Below are positions 9,991 to 22,665 of a stretch of DNA of 64,000 nt, piece after piece. The stretch covers positions 40,045,992 through 40,109,991 of the forward strand of contig NC_090188.1 in assembly GCF_024679245.1 (NCBI RefSeq). Reading direction: 5' to 3'. Numbering within the stretch: the first letter of the stretch is position 1; the number at the start of each line of letters is the position of its first letter. Under the pieces are notes generated by a model. The model was not told the DNA's origin. It ran no database searches and saw nothing but the letters and a program-made list of their open reading frames with translations. Made by a program: the position numbers and the translations under genes. Origin of the DNA: Pseudorasbora parva. Lineage: Eukaryota > Chordata > Actinopteri > Cypriniformes > Gobionidae.

Positions 9991-10769
9991 ATTATTATTA
10001 CATTGAGACGTAGCTAAATTCTACTGTAAAACAGTAATATAGTTCTGTTACAATTTCAATACAAGTTAAACCAAAATTTTATTGTGACAGTTTGCCGTAA
10101 AGACCCAGGCTGCGGGTAAAATGCTGCCTTCGGAGGACACATTTGAAGGCAGGAAGGCATCAAGCCACGTCCGAATCTAATGTTTGCTTCACTTCCTGTC
10201 TCCTGAGATACCTTCATCTGATCCATTTTTGAAGGCAACATACATGTATCCTTCGCTGCCTTTGATATCCCATAATCCTGTGCTTTCCATTCAGTGACAG
10301 TTGAGCTGGGGAAAAAAGATGGCGTCCAGAAGTTGCGTTTGCGGGTCAGTTTGTGTGTAAGCATACTTTTTTTTAACAACATATTACACTTCTGATGTCA
10401 TTTCTAGCGAGAAATCACTACTGTAGTAATTAAATACGTGTTTAATTCTCAACAAAGCTCTCTCTATTTAGCTGTAGATTATTAAACTGTTACACTGCCT
10501 TAGAAGTCTGTCCGAAATTTGTTTCGGGAGGTGCCTTCATGCACAAAACACTGCCTGCAGAGTCAATGTCTGATGAGGCAGCGAGGCAACGAGTCAACTG
10601 CCTAGGTTTTCAGACGCAGCCCATGGGTTTCTGTGTGTTTATGATATGATAATAGGGTTTCTCAAATGAAACGGTAAATGCTCATGAAGTGACTCAGAGA
10701 AGCTCTGGAGATAAAGTTCATGCATTCATGTCCTCATATAATGAGGTGGCAGAGGCTGAAAACGGCGAG

Positions 10770-11490
10770 AAAAAAATGAATAGTACACTATTAGCAAAAC
10801 CTTACACTCAAGAAGCAAAACATCAGCCCAGGTTTGCGGCACTATAAGCACACTGTCAACCTCACACTTGTTGCAAAACTCTACACACAGTGATTTGCAA
10901 AACACTAAACACACTTAACATGGTGTCTTGCTAATGACAACATTGCCTGCAAAATTGATGAAAATCTCTGGCCAGATCCAGCAAGGCGAAGAGACAATGT
11001 CTAGGTTGTTCTTTTCTTAATACAGTAAACTTACAGTACAATGTGTAAAGTGACATTATGTTACAGTATTATGAATGTCCATGTCAACATTTTGGCCGTG
11101 TTGAGAAATAAATGAGTTTCTTCAGTCTGCAACATTGGTCTTGTGTAGTGTTTGGTGGATTTGCCTAACTAGATTATATTTGTATATTGTTGATGGTAGC
11201 CTACTCTAATCACAGGGATGTAGAAGTGCTAAAAGTGTTTTAGGTTTATTACAGCAGACTGTAACTCATTCAAACAGAGTGTAGTAATGTGAAACGTGTG
11301 TGTTTCATATGGTAACAAAGTGTGTGTTTTTTTAAACAGAAGTGTATAGTTGTTACGAGAGTGTTTAATTATGCAAAGGCTCTGTAGTGTTTTGCTAACT
11401 GGGTGTGTGGTTGTGCTAATTTTGTGTAGTGTTTTGAAAACAGGGGCCCTGTTTTGAAAATTGTCCTTAAGCAATCCAAAAAAACTAATA
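10770..11490 (+). mobile_element. IS630/mariner-type element relic with transposase 3' end
   Basis: At 10927-11004 the plus strand encodes LANDNIACKIDENLWPDP…RRRDNV followed by TAG. This is the C-terminal signature of the IS630-like transposases also present at 29.7 kb (NDNIHCDVDENLW) and 42.2 kb. Upstream coding sequence is lost. The flanks have many 'tagtgttttg / gcaaaacac' motifs, common in non-coding parts of this class. The limits are approximate. Confidence 0.55.
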
Positions 11491-11512
11491 TTCATAAACA
11501 CTGTATATAGCT

Positions 11513-11885
11513 GTCACGGATGCTTGCAGGAAGGCAGACGAAGATTATAGTTCCAACACAAGTTTAATATCAACCACAAAAAAAAACAAGAAAGAAAAGC
11601 AGGAGAATGAATGAAAAACTAGAAGTCCATGATGACAGAAGGCCCCTCCTGGTAGGCGCAACCTTGGGCCGTAACAGAAGTAGTAAAAGAGAGATGGAGC
11701 CGGTGAAGGGATGGCAATGGGTAGGCACACGGGAAGAGGAAACTGGAGGTTCAGGCAGAGGACGGCTGACCGGAAGGAGAGAGAACTGAAGGGTCAAGGG
11801 AGTGAGATCCCACTGAGCAGAGAAAAGATCAACATCTGCGGTGGGCTCAAACTGCTTGAATCCGATCGTAGGGTTCTGACTGGGC
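11513..11885 (-). mobile_element. LTR fragment in reverse orientation
   Basis: Starts TGTCACGGATGCTTGCAGGAAGG; read on the minus strand this is a plausible LTR 3' end (…CCTTCCTGC…CCGTGACA). It meets the U5-like sequence of the next element head-to-head at about 11885. Non-coding; the identity of the element is not known. Confidence 0.35.
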
Positions 11886-12997
11886 TCTGGGGTTGGAGTG
11901 TTATGTGTGTGCGGGCAGTCGTCCGTGAGGGGCTGCCTGCGTTACTTTCGTTTTGTTTATTTTGATTTTGATTTAAGTTGTTGAATGTTCTCTGGTTCCT
12001 GCCTCCTTCCTTCCCATCTACTCACCCCGTTACATTGGTGCCGAAACCCGGGAGGAAGGAGGGACATGCTGTCGAAGAGCCCTCACGGCCGAGGGGGATC
12101 GTGGTCCTGAGGAGTTCGGGCAGCGTGGATAGAGAAGGGCCGCGAGTGGCTGCCCGAGACGGTGGTGCTGGAGCGAGTGAAAACCGGTGGGACGGAGAGG
12201 TCGCTGCCGTGCCCCTGGGTCAAGGTGGGGTGGCGGCCGTCCTGGAGGGAGTGGAGGAGTTGCCAGCGCTCGCCGTAGGCCGGAGCCTGCTGCCGTTCGC
12301 CATGATGGGGAGGAGCAGGGAACGCGGAGCTCAGTGCCGGCTCTCTCAAGCGGAGCAGCCACCACCGGCCGCCAGGGGCTGGAGGAGGATCAGGCTGTCC
12401 ACCGGGCATCCAGCACCATCGCATGGCACCGCGAGGAAGAGCCTCTCGGCTAGTGAGGACCGAGCGGCAGTGTGTCCAGGAACCATAATATAATTTTTTT
12501 CTTTTTTTTTCTCTCTACTCTCTCGTCCTGTCATTCGGTCTCCATCTCCCGCTTCTCTCGTCTCGACTGTCCATACCCCAGACGCGTAAGACGCTGCGAT
12601 TGGGCCCCGGGGGGTGAGTAGGTGCCGTCTCAGGTGTATCCCCTGGCCTGCGAGGGGTGATGGGGGCATGTGGCGAGGTGAACAAGTGAGAGACATGGGA
12701 GGAGTGAGCGAGACCGGGGACGTGATTGCGAAAGAGCATCACCTGCGAGTCACACCGGTCTCGAGTCCTCTCATGAGGGAGCTCGGAGGCATATAAGGAC
12801 GAGCGACACCAGTCAAGGACGAGAGAGGACCAGGCCTGGACTTAACGTTGAGTTTTGTTTATGATTTGTTATGCGTGTGCGGGCAGTCGTCCGTGAGGGG
12901 CTGCCCGTGGTTTACTTTCGTTTTGTTTGTTTAATAAAAGTTGTTGAATATTCACCAGTTCACGCCTCCTTCCTTCCCATCTATGAACTCCGTTACA
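11886..12997 (+). mobile_element. Internally deleted LTR retrotransposon with tRNA-Phe primer site
   Basis: Two diverged U5-like ends, each ending 'cgttaca' (to 12034 and 12997), share the block 'gtgtgcgggcagtcgtccgt' and the following 'ttactttcgttttgttt'. An 18-base tRNA-Phe-type primer site TGGTGCCGAAACCCGGGA lies at 12036-12053. The right LTR has a TATA-like ATATAAGG (12791) and AATAAA (about 12933). The interior is only about 0.5-0.6 kb of GC-rich leader with no gag or pol, so this copy is non-autonomous. The 5' LTR lacks a matching U3. Confidence 0.65.
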
Positions 12998-15057
12998 GCA
13001 GTTTATAAAACAGGCTTTAACTTTTCCACCGAGCGTATCAAAATTTCACTCTCTGCCGCACTGAAATTAAAAGTTTCTCCATTTTGATTTTAGGTTTATT
13101 TATGGGTTTTTTTTCTTCAGTTTGCTATTTGCTCATTGTTGGTTTCTTGGTAACAGACCTGGCAGTTGATTACCGGTTTAAGATTTCCTAGATACAGATA
13201 AGATGAGATTTTGAAAGATAGGATAAGAATCCTACAAGTTAAGATTTGCTTATGTAATACGAAATTGAAAAAAATCTTAAATTAACTTGCCATATCTTAA
13301 ATTAAGACCTAAGAAATTTCTGTAATATGCCCCCAGTAATCAAACTGAACGTTACACCTCTCATTTCAAATAGCTTCTGAATACATTTGAGAAGTCAATT
13401 GATATTTGCTTTATCCATTATTGGTGTAATTTTTAAATCATCCAGTCTAAATTTTAAAGCATGTAATAGCATACTAAGATGCCTTCGCCAGGACAGCTGG
13501 TTATCTCTAAAGCTCACTTGAACGCAGTCTCGTAGACCATTAGAAAAAATGTTGTGTTGCCCTGGAAGCCATTCTGAAAATTGTTTCTTTAAAATTGTCT
13601 TCATATGTGAAATCATCAACTGAACAACAAGGCCAAATACACAGATACAGAACAATAGCTAATGACATTCGCCTTACGCATGTGCACACAGATCAACAAT
13701 TAAATGCCAACACAGATGGTATGCATTCTATATTTAATCCATGAAAGAGAGTGCAGTGCAAATTTAGCCTTTTAGACACGAGATATGCTGTAATAGATTT
13801 GATTCTTGAAGAACTTTCTGCTTACAGTCTTACATGGCCTGCCTTTCCATCACCATTTCACCCTCCCTCCATGTAAAGAAACTTCTCTGTATTTCAGCAC
13901 AAGTTGTTTAGTCGCTCTCTTGAAAGTTTGCTAAGATGTTTACAGCCTCATTAGTCTGTAAGTGTGAATGAAGGCATGAAAAATAGATAAGCTGGATCTA
14001 TGCTGCGTGCCAGAGGAGCAGCGCGTGGCACTTAAGTCTTTGCAGTGTGACAGACGGCCGGCCCTTTCATTCTGCAGCATCAGGGTATCATTTGGAATTA
14101 AAGAAACTTTATGACTCCCCGAACTGATTTTCTGGAATATGAAAACATCAGCATATGGCTGAAGACAGCAGCAGGCTAAAAAGTCAATTTCCCTCATGGA
14201 ACATACCAAGAGAGGTGACATTCATATTTATATTGTCCTTTTGGCTCAGTGTTGCCTAGGACAGTTTTTTTTATGATATCTGCTTTTCGTGAGCACACAT
14301 TCCTGTGTTTAAACATATCGCTCAACCATGTCATTTCAGCTATTTTTCACGTGGAACACAAAAGGAAAACATTTAAAGTTTTTTCAAGCTATAAATAGGC
14401 CAACAAAATACTGTCTCTCACACAAAACTATTGTATGCCTTCGAAAGACATGAAAAATAGTTCATGAGAAATGCAGACTACTTTTCTGTTCAGTCTTCTG
14501 TACTATACATGTAATTCAATGCAGTTTTCAGCTGAAATGGACACTATAGGCAGTATACCATCAACAACTGGAATTGCTTTTCACACAAGTCATGATCACG
14601 GGGCTTGTTTTTGCACGGTTCTTTGCACAACACTATATTATGACCTCAAAACACTTTTACCATAGGTCATCTTTTGTAAACGAATACAGTTTGCTGCAGG
14701 CCTGGTATTACTGTCATGTCTGTGCTTAAGAAAGCATGAGCACTCTTAATTATTACTCTAATAATATCATACACTCCAGTTCATATTTGTGCTTGCAATC
14801 TGAAGAACATCAAATGTTTTTGCAGCATTGAGCAATGCAGCCAATCACAGACATGTCTGTTGTACTCTTGAATGCAATGACCAATCAGAGGTGTTTAAGT
14901 TAAAAAGGTGAGTTTTTGTTTAGTGCTGAGTTCAGTGAAGAGAGCTGAATTGATTATAACAGACTTTATGAGATTGCAATTAAATAAGATGTGACAGCTT
15001 TTTAATGATTATAAAGGGAGCTGTCTTTCACAATTTCCTATGATCAGAATTAGAATA
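12998..15057. other. Low-copy DNA without identified genes
   Basis: No transposon signature for 2 kb. The part 13920-14220 is balanced in composition, contains 'cagcatcagggtatcatttggaatt', and lacks repeats, so it could be a conserved non-coding element or a decayed exon. Frames here (such as 13940-14221 minus) show no recognisable motif. Confidence 0.35.
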
Positions 15058-15828
15058 TGCCGTGGCATTTAAACGATGCCCAGTTGGCACTAAGGGGCCT
15101 AAAGTGTGCCAAGAAAACATCCCCCACACCATTACACCACCACCAGCAGCCTGCACAGTGGTAACAAGACATGATGGATCCATGTTCTCATTCTGTTTAC
15201 TTCAAATTCTGACACTACCATCTGAATGTCTCAGCAGAAATCGAGACTCATCAGACCAGGCAACATTTTTCCAGTCTTTAACTGTCCAACTTAGGTGAGT
15301 TTGTGCAAATTGTAGCCTCTTTTTCCTATTAGTAGTGGAGATGAGTGGTACCCGGTGGGGTCTTCTGCTGTTGTAGCCCATCCGCCTCAAGGTTGTGCGT
15401 GTAGTGGCTTCACAAATGCGTTGCTGCTTACCTCGGTTGTAACAAGGGGTTATTTCAGTCAAAGTTGCTCTTCTATCAGCTTGAATCTGTCGGCCCATTC
15501 TCCTCTGACCTCTAGCATCAACAAGGCATTTTCACCCACAGGACTGCCGAATACTGGATGTTTTTCTCTTTTCACATCATTCTTTTTAAACCCTAGAAAT
15601 AGTTGTGCGTGACCGGCACGTCTGGCACCAACAACCATGCCACACTCAAAACTGCTTAAATCACCTTTCTTTCCCATTCTGACATTCAGTTTGGAGTTCA
15701 GGAGATTGTCTTGACCAGGACCACACCCCTAAATGCATTGAAGCATTTGCCATGTGATTGGTTGATTAGATAATTACATTAATGAGAAATTGAACAGGTG
15801 TTCTTAATAATCCTTTAGGTGAGTGTAT
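15058..15828 (-). pseudogene. Tc1-like element (DD36E type), 3'-truncated
   Basis: The right end is the terminal repeat 'cctttaggtgagtgtat'. On the minus strand, 15459-15677 starts MGKKGDLSSFECGMVV, a Tc1 paired-like helix-turn-helix, but shifts frame after about 25 residues. 15202-15498 carries the linker and the first catalytic Asp (WSDESRF). It is cut at 15058, before the second Asp and the Glu. It is clearly the same family as the copy at 52.5-53.6 kb. Not functional. Confidence 0.8.
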
Positions 15829-16084
15829 GTCCAAACAGATATGCATTAAGCAATGAAAATGCAGACTAACAGATTAAAGTGGCTATACGTAAGAATTTGA
15901 ATTTATGTGTGAACGACTCTTTAAAAAAACTATTAATTTCATGTGAATTACTCTCTTACACATGAAATGAACGCTTGTACAATATTCAGGATAAAACCAA
16001 AAAAAAGTTGGCAATTGTGTAATGCAAAGGGATTAATTCAAACTATAGTCTCACATAGTCAGATCTACACCGATCTGGCTTAAC

Positions 16085-16275
16085 ATTATGACTTATATTC
16101 CTCTAATATTTCCTAATATTGTGTTGGTCCACCTTTCACTGCCAAAACAGCCCTGCCCCGTCGAGGCATGGACTCCACTAGACCCCTGAAGGTGTGCTGT
16201 GGTATCTGGCACCAATATGTTAGCATCCGATCCTTTAAGTCCTGGAAGTTGTGAGGTGAGGCCTCCATGCGCTAT
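16085..16275 (-). pseudogene. Tc1-like transposase 3' fragment
   Basis: Minus-strand codons include PDTTAHLQGSSGVHAS…QGCF and ERWTNTILG. This is the C-terminus of the same Tc1 family as 7143-7930, followed by its terminal 'aacattatga' end. Only about 190 bp survive. Confidence 0.65.
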
Positions 16276-16429
16276 ACCGGAACGACCGAGACACAGCGAA
16301 CACAACAGGTAAGCACAGTCTCCTTGTGATTATTACATATCATCAAATAACAATAGATAACAGAAAACAGTTCACAAAAAAGAGGAAAAGCTCACATGAT
16401 GTCAATGAACTGACATCTTGCGAAGTTGA

Positions 16430-16680
16430 TACCGTCCAAATTTAAGCGTAGACAATAATGTCTTTATGAACTTTTTGAAGTGTCAAAGTGTTTATTGTGT
16501 AGCTGTTAATGGAGGGGCAGAAATCAATCAGATTTCATTAAAATCATTTTCATTTGTGTTCCAAAGATGAACTTATATTCCTCTAAAGAACCTTTAAAAA
16601 AGTCTTACATGTTTGGTACAGCATGAGGGTGAGTAAATGATGACAGAATTGTTATATCTGGGTAAACTATGCCTTTAAAT
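16430..16680. mobile_element. Miniature element fragment
   Basis: Ends 'gcatgagggtgagtaaatgatgacag…gtaaactatgccttta' and resembles 19295-19587 internally (mentions of 'ttttgaagtgtcaaagtg' and 'cagaaatc'). Non-coding. Confidence 0.5.
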
Positions 16681-17078
16681 AATTTGCATGAGTGCATTAA
16701 CTAGATGAAGTCCAATGAAAAGAGTATCCTATATGTTTTTTATTTTGATTGCAATGCTGTTTACTTACTTCAGAGACCCTTCTATTCTACTTCCTCCTCC
16801 TATTTCGTTTTTTTAAATTCTCTCTGCATCCTGTCATGCACTCATCAAATGTGACAGACAAGATGCAGAATGTCCCGCCCCCTTAGTAAGACATGGTGGG
16901 AGAGGCTGTCAATCACTTAAATTGCTGAGCAGTCCAGCTCTATGTGCTTCTGTCATGCACTGATGGACATGTGGACTTTCCCACCTAGTAGGGGGCGACT
17001 TAGTGGCGGGTAAAGTGAAAGAGATGCATCCTAAATTAACCATTAATAAGTAATGAATGTTTCCTACATTGCTAAGCT

Positions 17079-17204
<126 letters not shown>

Positions 17205-19294
17205 TTATCTGTTTCGATAACAATGAATATGTTAAACAAATATGCATATAAATAGGCATATCTTACTTTTTTCCCTCTAAAGTCCAATTACACAATAACA
17301 TGGCAATTTCACAGTACAACAGGTAATGGGCAATTATTCAACTTAGTCATGCAGTGTAATGTTTCAAAACAGCTAAAACCACATGGTCTACAAACTTCAG
17401 GATTCGTTCAATACATGTGTATTGCGAGTATATTTTTTTGATAGATGACTTTCTTTGTATATACTCGGACAAATCCATTTTTACCCCTGCAAAGTGTTAT
17501 GGAGCGCGCGCGGCCCTTCTCGTCTCCCCCCGTTCGACCCCTTTTTTATATAATTGGTGATGTGTGTCAATATTGCACCCCATAGTAACCATATGGTTGG
17601 CCTGAGCAGACAGGCGATTGTTTGGTGCTGTGAAATATTGTGTTACCCTGTGAGATGTGGAGCCAGTGGAAGCAGAAACTGTTGCTCAGACTGACAGTTA
17701 CATTGTGTGTCTGAATGGGAAAACTTCTGAGGAAAAGATGCAAGTGGACCCAGACAGAATGTCCTGACCTCCGAAAGAAAAGACGATTTGACATGGTATA
17801 AGGTCTTCCATCGCTTCCCATCTCTCGCTATCTGCCTTTCAGCCAATGGGAAATGAAGAGGAACATTAAACTTAAGTGGAGCTTTTCTTTTGTTCTTCAA
17901 CCCTTGAGGAGAAACTTTTTTTAATGCCTGACAGTTGTCCTTATAGTCACTGCTATTAATATAATATGCAATATGTCTGAAAGGCCTCGCTGCTCCTCTG
18001 GAACAGACTATTTAACAGACCGCTGGACTAAAACTAGATTCAATTACTCTAATGGCCGTTAAAAAAAAAGCTTTACATTATTGAAGTACTTTTATAGACA
18101 TATTCACTATAAAAACGTGACTAGTTCTGGAATGCACAACATTTTTCTTCTAGACTCGGTTCATTCTGAATGAAATTAACAGAAAATTGAGGTATAAATA
18201 TATGAAGGACTTCATTTCCATATCTCCAGGAAAATAGTTATGTATTTAACTAGAGTACGATATTTATATGGTGATATTTATTGTACTTCCTTTAATTTCT
18301 CTTTAATTTTAATGTTTGTTTTTTTGTTTTGTTTTTTGCTATATGTATGATTTCGGCAATCCTATAAGATCAGTACAAATCATACTGTACTATGGATCTA
18401 ATAAACTTGGGATTGACATGTATGTAGTCTATACAATGATGATCACACCTATTGAATCACAAGTTAGTGAAGAAGAATAAAACATCCTCAGCGTGAGCTA
18501 GTGGTAAACAAATACAGCAAGATGAATCGCACTTGTGGTTTTTATGTGCGCTGAGAAAAAGATGAGGAAGTGAAAGAGGAGAATATGGATGTGGTCGTGG
18601 CTAAGGAAAAGAGGCCAACGTGGCATGACCATTTTGCAAATAGAGCTGGTAATAGATTTACGTTTTAGCGTCATGTTGCATTGATTAATACGCCATTTCA
18701 TGACAATTTTTTTTATTGACGAATAAGAAGAAGGTCGTAGCAGCAAACACATGGAGAGATGATCTTGCTACATTTATGACACTGTCAAAAAATGATCGCA
18801 GGCTCTCTTCGGTCGCAAGACCTTGACAACTGCCGTCTTTGAACCTCTCTGTAGGACCACCGTTAAGGAGCCATGACCACAGATATCACCACAATAGGTC
18901 ATCTTTTGTCTGGGACAGCCCAAAATCATACAGTGTGTACAGGCATTAGAAAGAACCCTTTATGCCAAAAAAAGGTCTAAATAAGGATAAATGTATTTTT
19001 TGCTTTGAAAAATATCGTAGAACGGGGAAAAAACACAAGGTCTTGAGACATATTTTTTTTAAAGTTGAACTGATTTTAACTTGAGCACCGTGTCTTTGTG
19101 CAAAACAAACGTGAACGTGTGCAAAAGACGCTACGGTATTCTTATTTCTTATGCATATGTTATCAGTATTTTAATTCATTTCTATGTAAAGCACTTTGAA
19201 TTGCCATTGTGTATGAAATAAGCTATACAAATAAACCTGTACATGTTGGTGCATGTCTATGTAGAAAAACTGTACAGTACAGTTTACAGTAGAA
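17205..19294. other. Low-copy DNA, no identified gene
   Basis: No transposon or coding signature is clear. 17630-18060 has balanced, non-repetitive sequence that could be a conserved non-coding element. At 19170-19235 a 'gtaaagcactttgaattgcc…gctatacaaataaa' stretch resembles a retroposon 3' tail common in fish. Confidence 0.35.
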
Positions 19295-19587
19295 GTAAGA
19301 AAAATAATCCAAAGCCGTAAGACTTTCGTTCATCTTCAGAACACAAATGAAGATCTTTTTGATGAAATCTGAGATTTCTGTCCCTTCTTTGACTGCTATG
19401 CAAGTACTACTTTGACACTTCATAAAGTTCATAAAGAGATCGTAAAATTAATCGATATGAATAAAGCGGTTTAGTCCAAATTTTCTGAAGAGACACAACC
19501 ACTTTATATGATGAACATATTGAATTTACGACATGAGTGTGAGTAAATAATGACAGAATTCATGTTTTTTGGGGTGAACTATCCCTT
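19295..19587. mobile_element. Miniature element, 'gtgaactatcccttta' end
   Basis: The right terminus is 'gtgagtaaataatgacagaa…gtgaactatcccttta'. It abuts the next element with reversed orientation at 19588, so the two share a junction. Confidence 0.5.
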
Positions 19588-20145
19588 TAAAGGAACAGTT
19601 CACCCAAAAATGCAAATTCTGTCATCGTTTACTCACCCTCAAGTTGTTCCAAACCTGTATGAGTTACTGCTGAACACAAAAGAAGATATTTTGAAGAATG
19701 TTGGTATCCAAACAGTTCATGGACCCATAGTTTTTTTCCTCCCCTACTATGGAAGTCAATGGGGTCCACCGACTGTTTATTTCCCCATATTCCTCAAAAT
19801 ATCTTCTTTAGTGTTCAGCAGAAGAAAGAAATTCATACAGGTTTGGAACTACTTTGAGTCAATGGAGAAAATTGAAGTCAATGGGGTCCACTGACTGTTT
19901 AGTTCCCCATATTCCTCAAAATATCTTCTTTAGTGTTCAGCAGAAGAAAGAAATTCATACAGGTTTGGAACTACTTTGAGTCAATGGAGAAAATTGAAGT
20001 CAATGGGGTCCACTGACTGTTTAGTTCCCCATATTCCTCAAAATATCTTCTTGCAGCAGAAGAAAGAAACTCATACAGGTTTGGAACAACTTGAGGGTGA
20101 GTAAATGATGACAGAATTTGCATTTTTGGGGGAACTGTTCCTTTA
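19588..20145. mobile_element. Foldback miniature element with internal 122-bp triplication
   Basis: Terminal inverted repeats: left 'aaggaacagttcacccaaaa', right 'ttttgggggaactgttcctt', followed inward by inverted 'ctgtcatcgtttactcaccc' and 'ggtgagtaaatgatgacag'. In the right arm a 122-bp unit starting 'agtcaatggggtcca' begins at 19754, 19876 and 19998, the third being partial. The open frame here is not a gene. Confidence 0.8.
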
Positions 20146-21240
20146 AGCAAATGATTAGTGGCCTATATGCTGTAAAAAGAGACTCAGTTTATTGTTTTAA
20201 TTTGCCCTCATGCATAGGCTACTTGTCTTGGCAGTGCTCTATTGGATTATGCACATTTTGATCAACAGTGTGCGGCCTGATCAAAAGCAATGTATTCTCT
20301 TAAAGTGGTAACTTTCATCATGCTTTACACAACTTTTGGAACAATCACATTCTGTCAGCATAATCGGCTTTGTTTACCACAAAGAGAGACTAAATTGATG
20401 CCCATTCTGCCTTTATCTTAAAAATAAAGCGGAACAATTAAAGCCCATGTCTCTTTGCTCAGCTTTTGATGTAGCACAATGCTTTCCCACTCGCTGTTTC
20501 TTCTGGGGAAGTAATGTGAAGCACGCTGCTGGACCTCAAGCTAAGCGGTAACAAGCATGGGGCGGCTCCTTGTTTTTGCTCAATCGGAGGCATTCAGCAA
20601 CAGTGTTTGGACTATCAGTATGATTTATTTGTCTGTATTGACCTGCGTCCCCTGCTTAATTACCCTGGGATAATCTCAGACAGAGCCTCTTGACACTGGC
20701 AGAAAGCCCAGCCACTTTGGCTCTGGGGACCAACTGTTGACCTGATGGTTGGGGGTTGATGGGCAGGGGCTTCGGGTCGCGGCCGCACCGTCCCGCTCTC
20801 TGCAGTGTCCGGAGCCACGCACCTACAGCCTCTTGCATGAGTGAGCGAGTCCCATCGTCCTAATGAGGCGTTAAAACGTGACGGCGCTCAAGCGGGCTCG
20901 CCCTCAGTGCTAAATCATTGAGTGAGGACGGTGGCTCAACACATTCGTCTGATATAAAAATGATCCGACGGAGACTTTGAACTCTCAAAGTTCAAGAAAA
21001 CAAACCGAGCTGAGCTTTCCAAAGAAAGTAATGCCACGTAAATTCATTTCCAAGACGACGTCCCACAAATGCACAATGTGAAGGGAAGCAAAACTAATTA
21101 GCAGGAAAGTTGTGCCTGCAAAATAAACATTTCAAAACACAGCATGATGCCTGAGATTACATTTGAGGTGTTTAGTCTGTGCTTTTCTAATTGTATTTTT
21201 CTATACGTCTTGCCAGTGGAGCTTTGGCTGGGGTTTATAT
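20146..21240. other. Candidate conserved non-coding region
   Basis: About 1.1 kb with no repeat signature and balanced composition. It contains homeodomain-like TAATTA and TTAAT motifs ('gcttaattaccctgggat' near 20655) and a GC-richer core at 20690-20830. No convincing reading frame. Conservation cannot be tested here. Confidence 0.3.
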
Positions 21241-21283
21241 AAATATATAAACATATAAAAGAAATCAAATGAGATGGTTTGTT

Positions 21284-21570
21284 TGAACTCAAAGTAAGTG
21301 AGATGATTACAATACTCTCCCCGACTTTTACAAAAAATAATTGTAATTTATTATATCATAATAATATAAAGTAATTTAAATTTATTGTCGATCCGATTAA
21401 TAGATCCGACATCGGGAGATTTCTTTAAACAATTTGAATTTGTTACACCTATCATAATGTTAAATTACTTTTTTTACTATCATAAAGCAAATTACTTTAT
21501 CTCAGCTGTTTCTTCTAAATACCTGAGAAAACTTTAGAGACGTATCTGAGATAACAAATGTTTTATTAAA
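21284..21570. repeat. Ancient repeat, partner of 27846-28090
   Basis: Shares ordered blocks with 27846-28090: 'caaagtaagtgagat', 'gggagatttctttaa' versus 'aggagatttctttaa', 'ataatgttaaa', and 'gaaaactttagag'. Unrelated DNA flanks both copies. Non-coding. Confidence 0.5.
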
Positions 21571-22424
21571 TGTTATTACACGGCTCTGTGAAATACTTGA
21601 TTCTGATGGGTCAATCGCACATTTCAGTGGTATGTTATTTCCAGATAACAACCGCTCATCCGGGTACTATGAGTTATCTTGACCGGTACTACTTCTATGC
21701 TTAACGCTGGTGCCATCTTGTGGCTTTTAGCCATGGCTACAATAGAAGACTTCAAGGCGGGTTTCCTTTATAAAGTTTTAAATATGGATTATAACGGCTC
21801 CTGAATGTTTTCTCCGGACCAGAAAAACCACGCTTCAACTGATGCCTTCGATGTCTTCAATATTTATTGTCTTCAGGACAATCCACATCACACATATCAA
21901 ATGAAAAACGTGAAAAACTGAAAATAAATAAAAATTACAATCAAATTCGTGATTAAGTTGTTTTTTCCATGACGTTTTTCGATTACGACCATAGCTTATG
22001 AAACTGAAATTAATACACATAGTACATTAAATTATAAACAAACAACAACCAAGCTATAAACAAACATACCGTGTGCTTTCCAATCAGGGTTCAGGAGACA
22101 TTAGGAGACATCTTATCAAACACTCTTTTCAATCTTCAGAACTCCCAATTCGTGTGCGCAACACCTCATGTTTTCCATGTTTTATGCTAATCAAATCACA
22201 TGGCTGCTACGTCTTAGGTTACTCAATTTCTCCTGTAGGTGTCACTATTGCCAAACTATCATGCAAAATAAATATACTATTCACAAATACGTATTCATGA
22301 ATCCCAACATTTTGAAACAAACAAAACAAAACTTTCAAGAAGTGACCAAAATATTCAGAAAGAAAAATACTTTATCTGCGACAGCTACAAGGATATTTTT
22401 CTTACACAAACGCATCAATTCGAA

Positions 22425-22665
22425 TCAGAAGGCTCTATTAACCCATCGGAGCCGTGTGGAGCACGTTATTTGACGGACAGCTGCATTTTTATGGACTTCA
22501 AAAGCAGCTAAAACTACTGCTTAGATTAACGTTAGCCTGGACTTTTTAAATATAACTCTGATTGTATTTGTCTGAAAAAAGAATGTCATATACACCTATA
22601 ATGACTTGAGGGTGAGTAAATCATAGGCTTGGTTTCATTTTTGGGTGAACTAACCCTTTCAGCAT
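22425..22665. mobile_element. Miniature element fragment
   Basis: Contains 'tgcatttttatggacttcaaa' and ends 'gacttgagggtgagtaaatc…gggtgaactaacccttt', the same terminal class as at 19.5 kb. 21571-22424 to its left shows no identified feature. Confidence 0.5.

Noticed and set aside
7143..16275. One Tc1 element split into halves at 7.1-7.9 and 16.1-16.3 kb
   Set aside because: Both are minus-strand pieces of the same family, but the 5' half lies left of the 3' half, the reverse of what a simple interruption would give. Treated as two separate fragments.
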